Source: CAWHOW01 sp050013795
Lineage (GTDB): Bacteria; Bacteroidota; Bacteroidia; Bacteroidales; CG2-30-32-10
Assembly: GCA_050013795.1 (NCBI GenBank)
Contig: JBEKEO010000016.1
Location: forward strand, 1-35,525
Direction: 5' to 3'
Length of the DNA stretch: 35,525 bases
Within the stretch, counting starts at the first letter, position 1. Every line of letters starts with the position of its first letter. This document shows positions 1 through 7,565 of the stretch, piece by piece. Position numbers and translations under genes: made by a program. A model generated the notes under the pieces. That model saw only the letters and a program-made list of their open reading frames with translations. It was not told the DNA's origin and made no database searches.

Positions 1-1407
<1,407 letters not shown>

Positions 1408-1503
1408 AAAGTTTGATTTTTTTTGTATGTCTCAAGATTCATTATTCGAAAATTCAAAAAAATTGAACTTGGATATTTGCTACTTATTTGGCATTCTTCA
1501 GTA

Positions 1504-1515
1504 TTTTCAAAGAAC
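1504..1515 (-). promoter_or_regulatory. boxA-like element in the 16S leader
   Basis: On the minus strand the leader between promoters and 16S contains GTTCTTTGAAAA, close to the boxA antitermination element found in rRNA leaders (E. coli type TGCTCTTTAACA). It sits about 100 nt upstream of the mature 16S 5' end. The stretch 1408-1839 otherwise holds only AT-rich leader and promoter sequence and no convincing gene. Confidence 0.5.
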
Positions 1516-1639
1516 TTTATACCATTTATTTTTCAAAATGGGCTGCAAAATTAAACTACTTTATTTAATCTGCAAACTTTATTGTATATTTTTTTCAAAA
1601 TATTTTTCAGAACGATTCCCCTGAATTTATTTGGGACTG

Positions 1640-1671
1640 CAAAAGTAAAACAATATTTGATTTACAACAAA
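1640..1671 (-). promoter_or_regulatory. rrn promoter, proximal (P2)
   Basis: On the minus strand: TTTG (1671-1668), 20-nt spacer, TACTTTTG (1647-1640). This matches the Bacteroidota primary-sigma consensus TTTG-N(17-23)-TAnnTTTG. A GC-rich CAGTCCC start-like stretch follows directly. Confidence 0.75.
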
Positions 1672-1724
1672 TTTAAATCAATTTTTTATTAACAATTCAC
1701 AGAACACTTTTTCAAACGGGGGTG

Positions 1725-1757
1725 CAAAGATATGTAAACATATTTCTCTTTTCCAAA
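1725..1757 (-). promoter_or_regulatory. rrn promoter, distal (P1)
   Basis: On the minus strand: TTTG (1757-1754), 21-nt spacer, TATCTTTG (1732-1725), followed by GC-rich CACCCCC. Together with the copy at 1640-1671 it gives tandem rRNA promoters about 85 bp apart, a common rrn arrangement. Confidence 0.8.
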
Positions 1758-1871
1758 TATATTTTGAATTATTTTTATTTTTATCGATTAAGCTTCTGAT
1801 ATAAATACCTTTATACCGACAATTATTTTTACAATAAATGTGAAATTATTCAGTTATATTCCGAAATTGCT

Positions 1872-1879
1872 TAATTTTG
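1872..1879 (+). promoter_or_regulatory. -7 box TAATTTTG for the 1894 gene
   Basis: A TAnnTTTG match 15-22 nt before the ATG at 1894. No good -33 TTTG is seen at the expected distance, so this is a partial promoter match. If real, transcription begins near 1886 and the upstream GTG at 1840 cannot be the start. Confidence 0.45.
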
Positions 1880-1893
1880 TAACAAATAAACAT

Positions 1894-2511
1894 ATGTATA
1901 TGTATCGCAAATTATTTTTAATTGCCACTTTTCTTCTGATGATCCCCTGTATTAGGTCATCAGCACAGGAAGAAGAACAGATTAAACATCCAATTGCTTC
2001 GGATGATGATAACATTATACATCGCTTTTTTACAGGTGGCACTATTGGGTTAGAACTGGGCACTGCCACCGCAATTGAGGCAGATCCTATACTTGGGTAT
2101 AAGTTATATAAGGATTATGTGTCGGTTGGCATTGGGGGAGATTATACGTATTACCGGATAAAGGATTATTCCGTTGCACCACCTCAGATATATCAAACAT
2201 CATTATATGGTGGAAATATTTTTACCCGAATTTATTTTCTGAAGAATGTTATCCCCAGTATTAAAGATTTCTTTATCCATGGAGAATGCCAGTTTTTAAA
2301 TGTAGATCCCCAGTATTACGATCCTTATAATTTCCATAATAATAAACGATATTGGATTAGTAGTGTCTTTGGTGGTATTGGAGTAAGACAGGCAATAGGA
2401 GAAAGATCTTCAGTAACCTTATCTGTCTTATATGATTTCAATGCAACACCAGATAGTCCTTATTATATAAACCCTTTGGTTTTTAGACTTGGTTTAGAAA
2501 TCGGGTTATAA
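1894..2511 (+). CDS. secreted protein, probable small outer-membrane beta-barrel
   Basis: A protein of about 205 aa of unknown function. The N-terminus is a clear signal peptide: a Tyr/Arg/Lys start, a hydrophobic core and a cut after SSAQ. The mature part is built of alternating aromatic/polar strands separated by short Gly/Asn turns, for example GGDYTYYRI, GGNIFTRIYFL and a last strand LVFRLGLEIGL ending in a hydrophobic residue, as in Bacteroidota outer-membrane barrels. In-frame starts at GTG 1840, ATG 1894 and ATG 1900 are possible. I chose 1894 because the -7 box lies between 1840 and it and because a start at 1840 would put about 20 extra residues before the signal peptide; 1900 is equally plausible. 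It is divergent from the rRNA operon and converges on pepD across a shared terminator. Its exact function is not known. Confidence 0.75.
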   Translation: MYMYRKLFLIATFLLMIPCIRSSAQEEEQIKHPIASDDDNIIHRFFTGGTIGLELGTATAIEADPILGYKLYKDYVSVGIGGDYTYYRIKDYSVAPPQIYQTSLYGGNIFTRIYFLKNVIPSIKDFFIHGECQFLNVDPQYYDPYNFHNNKRYWISSVFGGIGVRQAIGERSSVTLSVLYDFNATPDSPYYINPLVFRLGLEIGL

Positions 2512-2513
2512 TA

Positions 2514-2545
2514 AAAAAGAGGCTTGAATATTCAAGCCTCTTTTT
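2514..2545. terminator. bidirectional intrinsic terminator
   Basis: An uninterrupted inverted repeat with arms GAGGCTTGAA and TTCAAGCCTC around a 2-nt centre, flanked by an A-run on the left and a T-run on the right, so it works in both directions. It sits between the convergent 1894 gene and pepD. Confidence 0.9.
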
Positions 2546-2567
2546 ATTTGTTGTTTATCACTCCTTC

Positions 2568-4016
2568 TTAATAGCTCTTTAATACTTCAACCAGCAGTTT
2601 CCAGAACTTATCCACTGTTTCGATATTTATCTTTTCATCGGGTGCATGAACACCGCGTAAGGTAGGCCCAAATGATATCATGTCCATGCCCGGATACTTC
2701 TCCCCTATTACACCACATTCAAGTCCTGCATGAATGGCTAATACTAATGGCTCCTGATTAAATAGCTTCTTATAGGCTTTTCTCATTACGCCAACCAATT
2801 CAGATTTTACATTAGGTTTCCAGCCGGGATAGCCTTCTCCGTGCGATACCTTTGCTCCAGCCAGTTTAAATACCGAAGCCACCATATTTGCTATATCATC
2901 CTTTGAAGTCTCAACAGAGCTTCTTTGGCTTGTCTGAACAATGATTTCATTATCCAGTGTTTTTACTGAAGCTAGATTGGTTGATGTTTCCACCAGTCCC
3001 GGCATATCTGCAGTCATGGCAATTACACCATGAGGACAAGCATACAGTGAATTCAATAAATTGGTTTGTGTTTTTGCATCTATCACAAATGCAGGCTTTT
3101 CAGAAGATTCAATATGGAACTTCAGTTCGGGCTCGGTTACTTTTAATTCATCTTTAACAGCCGTATTGTACCAATCAGCATAGGTAATGAAATCGTTCTT
3201 GTGCTTCTCGGGAATTACTACTGAAGCAAATGCCTCACGTGCCAATGCATTGCGAAGGTTGCCGCCATCAATCGTTGAAATCCTTAATGCGAATTTATCA
3301 CTTGCACTCCATAGGAACCTGTTGATTATCTTTACAGCATTACCTAGTCCTTTATTTATATCATCACCTGAATGACCACCCTTCAAACCGGTAACAGAAA
3401 CTTTGAAAGCAAGAGTATTTTCTGGTGTCTTATCTTTAGTGTAGGAAAAAGAAACGGATGTATCTTTCCCGCCGGCACAGCCAATGAATAACTGTCCTTC
3501 ATCTTCCGAATCAAGGTTTAATAGAATACGTCCTTTTAAAAAACCCGGCTTCAGTGCGAATGCTCCTGTAAGTCCTGTTTCTTCATCAATAGTAAAAAGG
3601 CATTCAATTGGGCCGTGTGCCATATCACTTGCATCAAGAACAGCAAGCTGTGCAGCTATACCTATTCCATCATCGGCACCAAGCGTAGTTCCTTTTGCCT
3701 TTACCCATTCACCATCCACAACAGGCTGAATAGGGTCTTTATCAAAATCGTGAACAGTGGATGCATTCTTTTCGCAAACCATATCGGTGTGACTTTGCAA
3801 TACTATTGCTTTTGAATTCTCTTTGCCTTTGGTAGCGGGTTTCCTGATAAGCACATTGCCCACTTCATCGGTAAGGGTTTCCAGTTTATGCGACTTGCCG
3901 AATTCAACAAGCCATTTGGTCATTTTTTCTTCTTTCTTTGAAGGACGGGGTATCTTGCATATTTCATTGAAATAATACCATACCCGCTCGGGTTTTAGGT
4001 TTAAGATGTCGCTCAT
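2568..4016 (-). CDS. pepD: aminoacyl-histidine dipeptidase (cytosolic beta-alanyl-His dipeptidase), M20 family
   Basis: 482 aa, the normal length for PepD, a zinc-dependent peptidase that cleaves Xaa-His dipeptides such as carnosine in the cytoplasm. The metal and catalytic residues of peptidase family M20 are visible: SHTD (His76, Asp78), the bridging Asp in GADDG (about 115), the catalytic and metal-binding Glu pair in DEET (145-146), Asp in NLDSED (about 169), and a late His in HAGLECG (about 429). GLKGGHSGDDI marks the lid/dimerisation domain. There is no signal peptide. It is a single-gene unit with a TAACTTTG -7 box 45 nt upstream and a shared terminator downstream. Confidence 0.95.
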   Translation of the reverse strand: MSDILNLKPERVWYYFNEICKIPRPSKKEEKMTKWLVEFGKSHKLETLTDEVGNVLIRKPATKGKENSKAIVLQSHTDMVCEKNASTVHDFDKDPIQPVVDGEWVKAKGTTLGADDGIGIAAQLAVLDASDMAHGPIECLFTIDEETGLTGAFALKPGFLKGRILLNLDSEDEGQLFIGCAGGKDTSVSFSYTKDKTPENTLAFKVSVTGLKGGHSGDDINKGLGNAVKIINRFLWSASDKFALRISTIDGGNLRNALAREAFASVVIPEKHKNDFITYADWYNTAVKDELKVTEPELKFHIESSEKPAFVIDAKTQTNLLNSLYACPHGVIAMTADMPGLVETSTNLASVKTLDNEIIVQTSQRSSVETSKDDIANMVASVFKLAGAKVSHGEGYPGWKPNVKSELVGVMRKAYKKLFNQEPLVLAIHAGLECGVIGEKYPGMDMISFGPTLRGVHAPDEKINIETVDKFWKLLVEVLKSY

Positions 4017-4060
4017 AATGTTATGTTGATTATATAATTTAATAATAATAATAAGGAGGG

Positions 4061-4068
4061 CAAAGTTA
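4061..4068 (-). promoter_or_regulatory. -7 box TAACTTTG for pepD
   Basis: A TAnnTTTG match on the minus strand 45 nt upstream of the pepD start. The -33 region shows only TTTC, so the match is partial. Confidence 0.55.
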
Positions 4069-4175
4069 TAGGAAATTATACGAAAGAAAAGATGTTTTTT
4101 ATATTTCTTTTACCCCCTCTCTTTCTCCCCCTACCAGTAAGGGGAGATGTATTTGCTGTAACGCCAACCACAAGC

Positions 4176-4191
4176 CATCGCCGCGGCGATG
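4176..4191. repeat. 16-bp perfect palindrome in an intergenic C-rich tract
   Basis: CATCGCCGCGGCGATG is a perfect palindrome, GC-rich in an AT-rich gap. Just left of it (about 4112-4146) is a C-rich stretch with a small TCCCC/GGGGA stem. No T-run follows, so it is not a standard terminator for the 4230 gene, which ends to its right. Confidence 0.6.
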
Positions 4192-4229
4192 AAGCAATGC
4201 GATTTCCATGCTAAAACTAAACTATTTTA

Positions 4230-5186
4230 TTATTTTTCTAGAATATCCTTTAATTTAAATAAATATTCATGCCCTCCACGATAGACCAATAATGTGTCAT
4301 TATTCTTTTTCTTAAAAAGAGAATCTCCCACTTTAATGAAAAAACTAACAGTCTCTTTATAATTACGATTATAATCAGGTCCTATGACATATTTACTACT
4401 ATCATCTAATTTAACCAATGCATTACTTGTAAATATTTTAATGTTAATAATTTTACCATTTATTTCTTTTGTTTTTTTAATTCCTGGATAGGTTTTATAT
4501 TCAGAAAATAATTCTTTGTATTTATTATTACTATTAGAAATGCGAGTCGTTAAAATGGGACCAGTTATAGCAAGTATTAACAAAATAGTTATCGCAGGTA
4601 TTAACAAAATAATGTACCAATATTTTATTGATTGTGTCTCCTGTGCTTTACTATCAAATAGTTTGTTTATTCTTGGCTGTATAAACCAAATACCAATTGG
4701 GAAAAACCAAATTAAGAAAAACTCTCCAGCATAGTCATTAAAAGTTACTGGTCTTTGCCACTCAACCGATTTTAAAATTTTTGCATTAAAGTAAAGACTA
4801 TAAAATATGCAAAACATAGAAAAGATGTGAACGGGAATTATAAGTGGGAAAATACCGAATACTGAACCATTGCCCGACATTGATACAATAAAAACTAATA
4901 CGAAAATTAAAATATAAAGAGTCGGAATAATAATAAATATCTTAAAACGTTTCAAATTAAGCTTCACAGTCTCAGGAAGCATAGGATGAAGATTTGTTCC
5001 TATTGTATAGAGCCATGCAAAAAATAAACCCATAAACAGTATCATAAGAATTGGATTAACAACGAATAATAGTATTGGGTTTGGTCGAGGGAAACTTGAT
5101 GCCATAAAAATGAATTGCAATAATAATGGGAGAACACATAGTAGCAAGAATACTTGCCAATGTTTAAGTCTTAAAAATATTTTCAT
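4230..5186 (-). CDS. multi-spanning membrane protein with C-terminal soluble domain, unknown function
   Basis: 318 aa. Six hydrophobic spans are visible in residues 10-215: one near 10-30, one near 38-62, one near 88-105, one near 112-132, one near 153-170 and one near 188-212. After them comes a mostly polar tail of about 105 residues. The motifs LKHWQVF at the start and WFFPIGIWFIQPRINK before the last span look familiar from uncharacterised Bacteroidota membrane proteins. The tail segment VGDSLFKKKNNDTLLVYR resembles a short beta-rich module found at the end of many Bacteroidota proteins of unknown role. The function is not recognised. It is monocistronic, with a full-consensus promoter about 95 nt upstream. 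Confidence 0.8.
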   Translation of the reverse strand: MKIFLRLKHWQVFLLLCVLPLLLQFIFMASSFPRPNPILLFVVNPILMILFMGLFFAWLYTIGTNLHPMLPETVKLNLKRFKIFIIIPTLYILIFVLVFIVSMSGNGSVFGIFPLIIPVHIFSMFCIFYSLYFNAKILKSVEWQRPVTFNDYAGEFFLIWFFPIGIWFIQPRINKLFDSKAQETQSIKYWYIILLIPAITILLILAITGPILTTRISNSNNKYKELFSEYKTYPGIKKTKEINGKIINIKIFTSNALVKLDDSSKYVIGPDYNRNYKETVSFFIKVGDSLFKKKNNDTLLVYRGGHEYLFKLKDILEK

Positions 5187-5280
5187 TTTCTGTTAGTTTT
5201 GTTTTACAATTTAATGAAGCATTGCAGCCAACTTGTACATTTATGCTATTTAACCGAAGCAAACTGCCTGTATTCTTCAT

Positions 5281-5311
5281 CAAAAATACTGAATTTATCA
5301 ATTAGCACAAA
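5281..5311 (-). promoter_or_regulatory. promoter of the 4230-5186 gene
   Basis: On the minus strand: TTTG (5311-5308), 19-nt spacer, TATTTTTG (5288-5281). A full match to the Bacteroidota consensus, giving a 5' UTR of about 85-90 nt. Confidence 0.7.
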
Positions 5312-5354
5312 TTAATAATCATTCCTTTTGCTAACAGAAATATTGTAAGGAATC

Positions 5355-5443
5355 GGGGAAAAGGAGATTGAGCGAATGGGGGATAATTCACCTTTTCTCC
5401 CATTCCCCCTGTAGCCGTTTCAATGCTTGCGTTTTGCAATCTC
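5355..5443. repeat. hairpin-forming intergenic segment
   Basis: Part of the 455-nt gap 5187-5641, which has no gene. GGGGAAAAGG (5355-5364) can pair with CCTTTTCTCC (5391-5400) with one wobble. GAATGGG (5374-5380) can alternatively pair with CCCATTC (5399-5405), and GAGATTG (5364-5370) with CAATCTC (5437-5443). The pairings are mutually exclusive in part, so alternative folds are possible. Its role is unknown; the rest of the gap holds two divergent promoters. Confidence 0.4.
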
Positions 5444-5541
5444 ATCTTCTTTAGGTAAATAAATTAACTTTTAAAAAGCCGCATAAACGGAAAATATTAC
5501 ATATTATTGTGTGATTTAACAAAATTTATATAAATATTTTC

Positions 5542-5572
5542 TTGCTTTCGGGAAAAATTATGCGTATCTTTG
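5542..5572 (+). promoter_or_regulatory. promoter of the repeat-bearing unit
   Basis: TTG (5542-5544), 20-nt spacer, TATCTTTG (5565-5572). A good Bacteroidota promoter giving a leader of about 60 nt before the ATG at 5642. Confidence 0.7.
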
Positions 5573-5630
5573 TTTCGAAATCTTTATCAATCAAAAACAA
5601 AAAAAATTAAAACCCAAAGTATAACTAAAA

Positions 5631-5637
5631 AAGGAGG
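5631..5637 (+). promoter_or_regulatory. strong Shine-Dalgarno AAGGAGG
   Basis: A near-perfect Shine-Dalgarno sequence 4 nt before the ATG at 5642. Such sites are rare in Bacteroidota and none of comparable strength was noticed before other genes in this window, so it argues that translation really starts at 5642. Confidence 0.7.
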
Positions 5638-5641
5638 CAAC

Positions 5642-5734
5642 ATGAAACATATTTACTACCTGATACCGCACCCAAGCATGGTTATCAGTGTTTTATGGAT
5701 GCAGAAAATGTACATAATGAATTCAAGCCGGTAA
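5642..5734 (+). CDS. 30-residue open frame after strong SD, probable true start of a frameshifted gene
   Basis: ATG 5642 has both a good promoter and the best ribosome-binding site in the window, yet its frame closes after 30 codons (MKHIYYLIPHPSMVISVL...). If the ribosome, or the ancestral sequence, shifts by -1 at the CACCCAAG run near 5669-5676, the peptide becomes MKHIYYLIPHPKHGYQCFMD and runs straight into the long frame that ends at 6408. The simplest readings are loss of one C from a C-run (mutation or sequencing error), programmed -1 frameshifting, or a genuine leader peptide. I cannot choose between these from sequence alone. No homologue is recognised for the short peptide itself. 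Confidence 0.4.
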   Translation: MKHIYYLIPHPSMVISVLWMQKMYIMNSSR

Positions 5735-6408
5735 GAAACACAACGTTCTCCTTACTTTTTCCTTTATTACCTTCCTTTAATACTCCTGAAACTTCACTTA
5801 TTGCAACAGATATAGCACTTAGCATATCAAAAGGTAAACCATTTGCGGCAAAAGGTAAGCTCATCATTTCAATTGGTGTACCTATTACTGTAACAGGTGC
5901 ACTTATCATAGCAAATACAGAACCTATTGTCGCAATTAGTGTTCCCGAAGCCATAAAAAGTAAACTATTTGGCGTAAAAAGTATTCCCGACGCATCATCG
6001 GGAGTTCCCAATATATCATCGGGAGTTCCCGACACATTACCGGGTGTTCCCGACACATTATCGGGTGTGCCCGACACATTATCGGGTGTGCCCGACACAT
6101 TATCGGGTGTGCCCGACACATTATCGGGTGTGCCCGACACATTATCGGGTGTGCCCGACACATCATCGGGTGTGCCCGACACATTATCGGGTGTGCCCGA
6201 CACATCATCGGGTGTGCCCGACACAATACAGGGTAATCCCGTCACGACGTCGGGTGATACCGATACATTATTAAATACACTTATTAAGCCTACACATCCC
6301 TTATATAGCCTTTATGTTGAACTTTTCAGCAATAAAAGTTCAATTCCATATATTTTCTTTCGAAAGATATTGTTTAACCAAAAACTTGTAAGATATGACA
6401 ATCGATAA
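5695..6408 (+). CDS. repeat-containing protein of unknown function (likely 3' part of a frameshifted gene)
   Basis: This frame of 237 codons, possibly extended upstream to 5642 through a -1 shift, carries a non-repetitive start of about 40 residues, then degenerate 7-residue units (such as PITVTGA, PIVAISV), then about 12 near-identical SGVPDTL heptads from the 21-bp array. It finishes with an ordinary tail of about 45 residues containing LYSLYVELF. Its stop codon overlaps the start of the 6395 gene by 14 nt, which supports this strand and frame over the open frame on the opposite strand. ATG 5695 has no ribosome-binding site. There is no signal peptide. The function is unknown and it may be a pseudogene if the frameshift is real. 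Confidence 0.45.
   Translation: MDAENVHNEFKPVRNTTFSLLFPLLPSFNTPETSLIATDIALSISKGKPFAAKGKLIISIGVPITVTGALIIANTEPIVAISVPEAIKSKLFGVKSIPDASSGVPNISSGVPDTLPGVPDTLSGVPDTLSGVPDTLSGVPDTLSGVPDTLSGVPDTSSGVPDTLSGVPDTSSGVPDTIQGNPVTTSGDTDTLLNTLIKPTHPLYSLYVELFSNKSSIPYIFFRKILFNQKLVRYDNR
5977..6270 (+). repeat. 21-bp tandem repeat array with interlocked inverted repeats, about 14 units
   Basis: Units start at 5998, 6019, 6040, 6061 and every 21 bp to 6208, with degenerate units at 5977, 6229 and 6250. The core of the central units is TCGGGTGTGCCCGACACA followed by a 3-nt spacer, TTA or TCA. Inside each unit TCGGG pairs with CCCGA, and TGTG pairs with CACA, in the order A-B-A'-B', so two stems interlock. Five of six reading frames through the array are open; only one minus frame has a stop per unit. 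The central copies are identical except for the spacer, indicating recent expansion, while the flanks are diverged. No spacers separate the units, so this is not a CRISPR array. Confidence 0.95.
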
Positions 6409-7183
6409 GACAAACATACCGAGGGATATCAAAGGTTACGGCATATTTATTGTGGAAACGAATACTTATCTTATACAGGGCACGCCGCAGAATTATGTCC
6501 GCTTCGGTTGGTCAGCAGCCAACCTTAGCGCATGGCAGGCTTTCCAGACCCAGTGGGCCCCGATTTACCTGCTTTACCAGGATAAAAAGGGCGGTTACAC
6601 CACCGACAGGAAGAATGACCTGACAAATATTATTGAGGCAACTGTTCTGTACGATAAGCAAAATAAGCTGATTTACAAGGTAAAAGCAACAGCAGGGCTG
6701 ACTTCCATTGATTGCAGCACCTTTAACCTGCCGCTGAGTTTATCAAAGCCCGTGCCAAGCATCCACCATCCGGTAGTACCTTTATCTACTGACAAAACCA
6801 TACTGGTTACTGTAGCTGTTTATGTGAGGATTATAGCAGAAGCAGGCGGTTTTGTACATATAAAGGCTTACACGGAGAAGGCTCTAAAAGGGCGCGCCCA
6901 TAAGGCTAAAGGGTACGACCTGCTTGAGTATAAGTGGGCTGTGTTTTATTCGGGGACAGCAAATTTGCCGTTACATCCTACCGATTCGCGTTTGCTTGAT
7001 GCACATTCTACCAAGGCTAATTTCACTATTTCTACAGCAGAGAATACTACCAACCTGCCTGTTCTGGCTGCAACTGCTGTGGAAACCGTGAAAATGGTCG
7101 TTTTCTTTTTCAGATGGGCAAAAAGCAAGCATCCGAATCTGGATGGTCCCTGGAGCGGTCCATTCACCACACCGCTCTTATAG
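6395..7183 (+). CDS. hypothetical protein, helical N-terminal part and probable Ig/Fn3-like C-terminal part
   Basis: 262 aa, unrecognised function. Residues 1-95 look helical (YVRFGWSAANLSAWQAFQTQ, then a Tyr-rich linker and DLTNIIEATVLY). Residues 130-262 look like a beta-sandwich: KTILVTVAVYVRIIAEAGG, YKWAVFYSG, TVKMVVFFFRWAKSK and a final GPWSGPFTTPLL. The ending RW...GPWS resembles the last strand of a fibronectin type III-like domain in uncharacterised Bacteroidota proteins that have the same helical-plus-Fn3 layout. I recall this layout from memory and could not search for it. No signal peptide or membrane span is present. Its start overlaps the end of the repeat gene by 14 nt, so translation is probably coupled. 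A strong terminator follows 30 nt downstream. Base composition is richer in G+C than the repeat gene's non-repetitive ends. Confidence 0.75.
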   Translation: MTIDKTNIPRDIKGYGIFIVETNTYLIQGTPQNYVRFGWSAANLSAWQAFQTQWAPIYLLYQDKKGGYTTDRKNDLTNIIEATVLYDKQNKLIYKVKATAGLTSIDCSTFNLPLSLSKPVPSIHHPVVPLSTDKTILVTVAVYVRIIAEAGGFVHIKAYTEKALKGRAHKAKGYDLLEYKWAVFYSGTANLPLHPTDSRLLDAHSTKANFTISTAENTTNLPVLAATAVETVKMVVFFFRWAKSKHPNLDGPWSGPFTTPLL

Positions 7184-7213
7184 TACTCAATGAAGCTTAA
7201 ATGCTAAGTACTC

Positions 7214-7247
7214 ACGCCGCCTGAACTGATAGGCGGCGTTTTTTATT
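7214..7247 (+). terminator. strong intrinsic terminator
   Basis: Perfect 9-bp GC-rich stem ACGCCGCCT / AGGCGGCGT, 8-nt loop, then a T-run. It closes the 5541-7183 transcription unit. Confidence 0.93.
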
Positions 7248-7310
7248 AGGGTATAAAAATTATTGCAAAATTAAGGGCCATGATTTACATGACCCGTTTT
7301 GACTTAGCTG

Positions 7311-7421
7311 TTAAAAGCCGCCTTTGGCTAGCTTTTTAAGTTTTTTAGCTTCCCTTTTTTCTTTTAGAGATTTTGTTGGAGCCTTTTTTTCTTCTTTTTT
7401 AACTGATTTTTCTTTTCCCAT
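7311..7421 (-). CDS. small Lys-rich protein, 36 aa
   Basis: Read on the minus strand: ATG at 7421 to TAA at 7311, beginning MGKEKSVKKEEKKAPTKSLK and ending AKKLKKLAKGGF. About 45% of residues are Lys and it has almost no hydrophobic ones, so it is probably disordered and nucleic-acid or ribosome associated, but that is inference. The Lys-run, KSLKEKR and Gly-Gly end look like small proteins often encoded in Bacteroidota genomes. A TACTTTTAC box, close to the -7 consensus, lies about 30-40 nt upstream on the same strand. A translated frame is not certain because low-complexity A-rich DNA can be open by chance, but start, composition and promoter agree. Confidence 0.55.
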   Translation of the reverse strand: MGKEKSVKKEEKKAPTKSLKEKREAKKLKKLAKGGF

Positions 7422-7511
7422 AATACTAGTATTTCAAATGTTTGTTGTTGTAAAAGTAAATATTTTTTTCTTTCCTGAAACGAATAATGTAAAGATTTTT
7501 TCCACCATTAA

Positions 7512-7540
7512 TTTGAAATCATAAATATGACTTAACTTTG
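7512..7540 (+). promoter_or_regulatory. promoter of the antiporter gene
   Basis: TTTG (7512-7515), 17-nt spacer, TAACTTTG (7533-7540), 25 nt before the ATG at 7566. Confidence 0.7.
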
Positions 7541-7565
7541 CAAATTACATGAGTTAATATTGCCC

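Noticed and set aside
1840..1893. GTG start at 1840 for the outer-membrane-like protein
   Set aside because: It would add 18 residues before the signal peptide and lies upstream of the -7 box at 1872-1879.
5685..6245. Open frame on the minus strand through the repeat array encoding SGTPDNV units
   Set aside because: It is the mirror of the 21-bp repeat, which leaves five frames open by construction. It has no promoter or start signal, while the plus frame overlaps the next gene and follows a good promoter.
5977..6270. CRISPR array
   Set aside because: Units are contiguous with a 21-bp period and no spacers, and no cas genes are in the window.
5936..6274. Two further repeat frames (RVCPTHY on plus, CRAHPIM on minus)
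   Set aside because: Same cause: repeat units without stops. They have no ribosome-binding site, promoter or non-repetitive conserved part.
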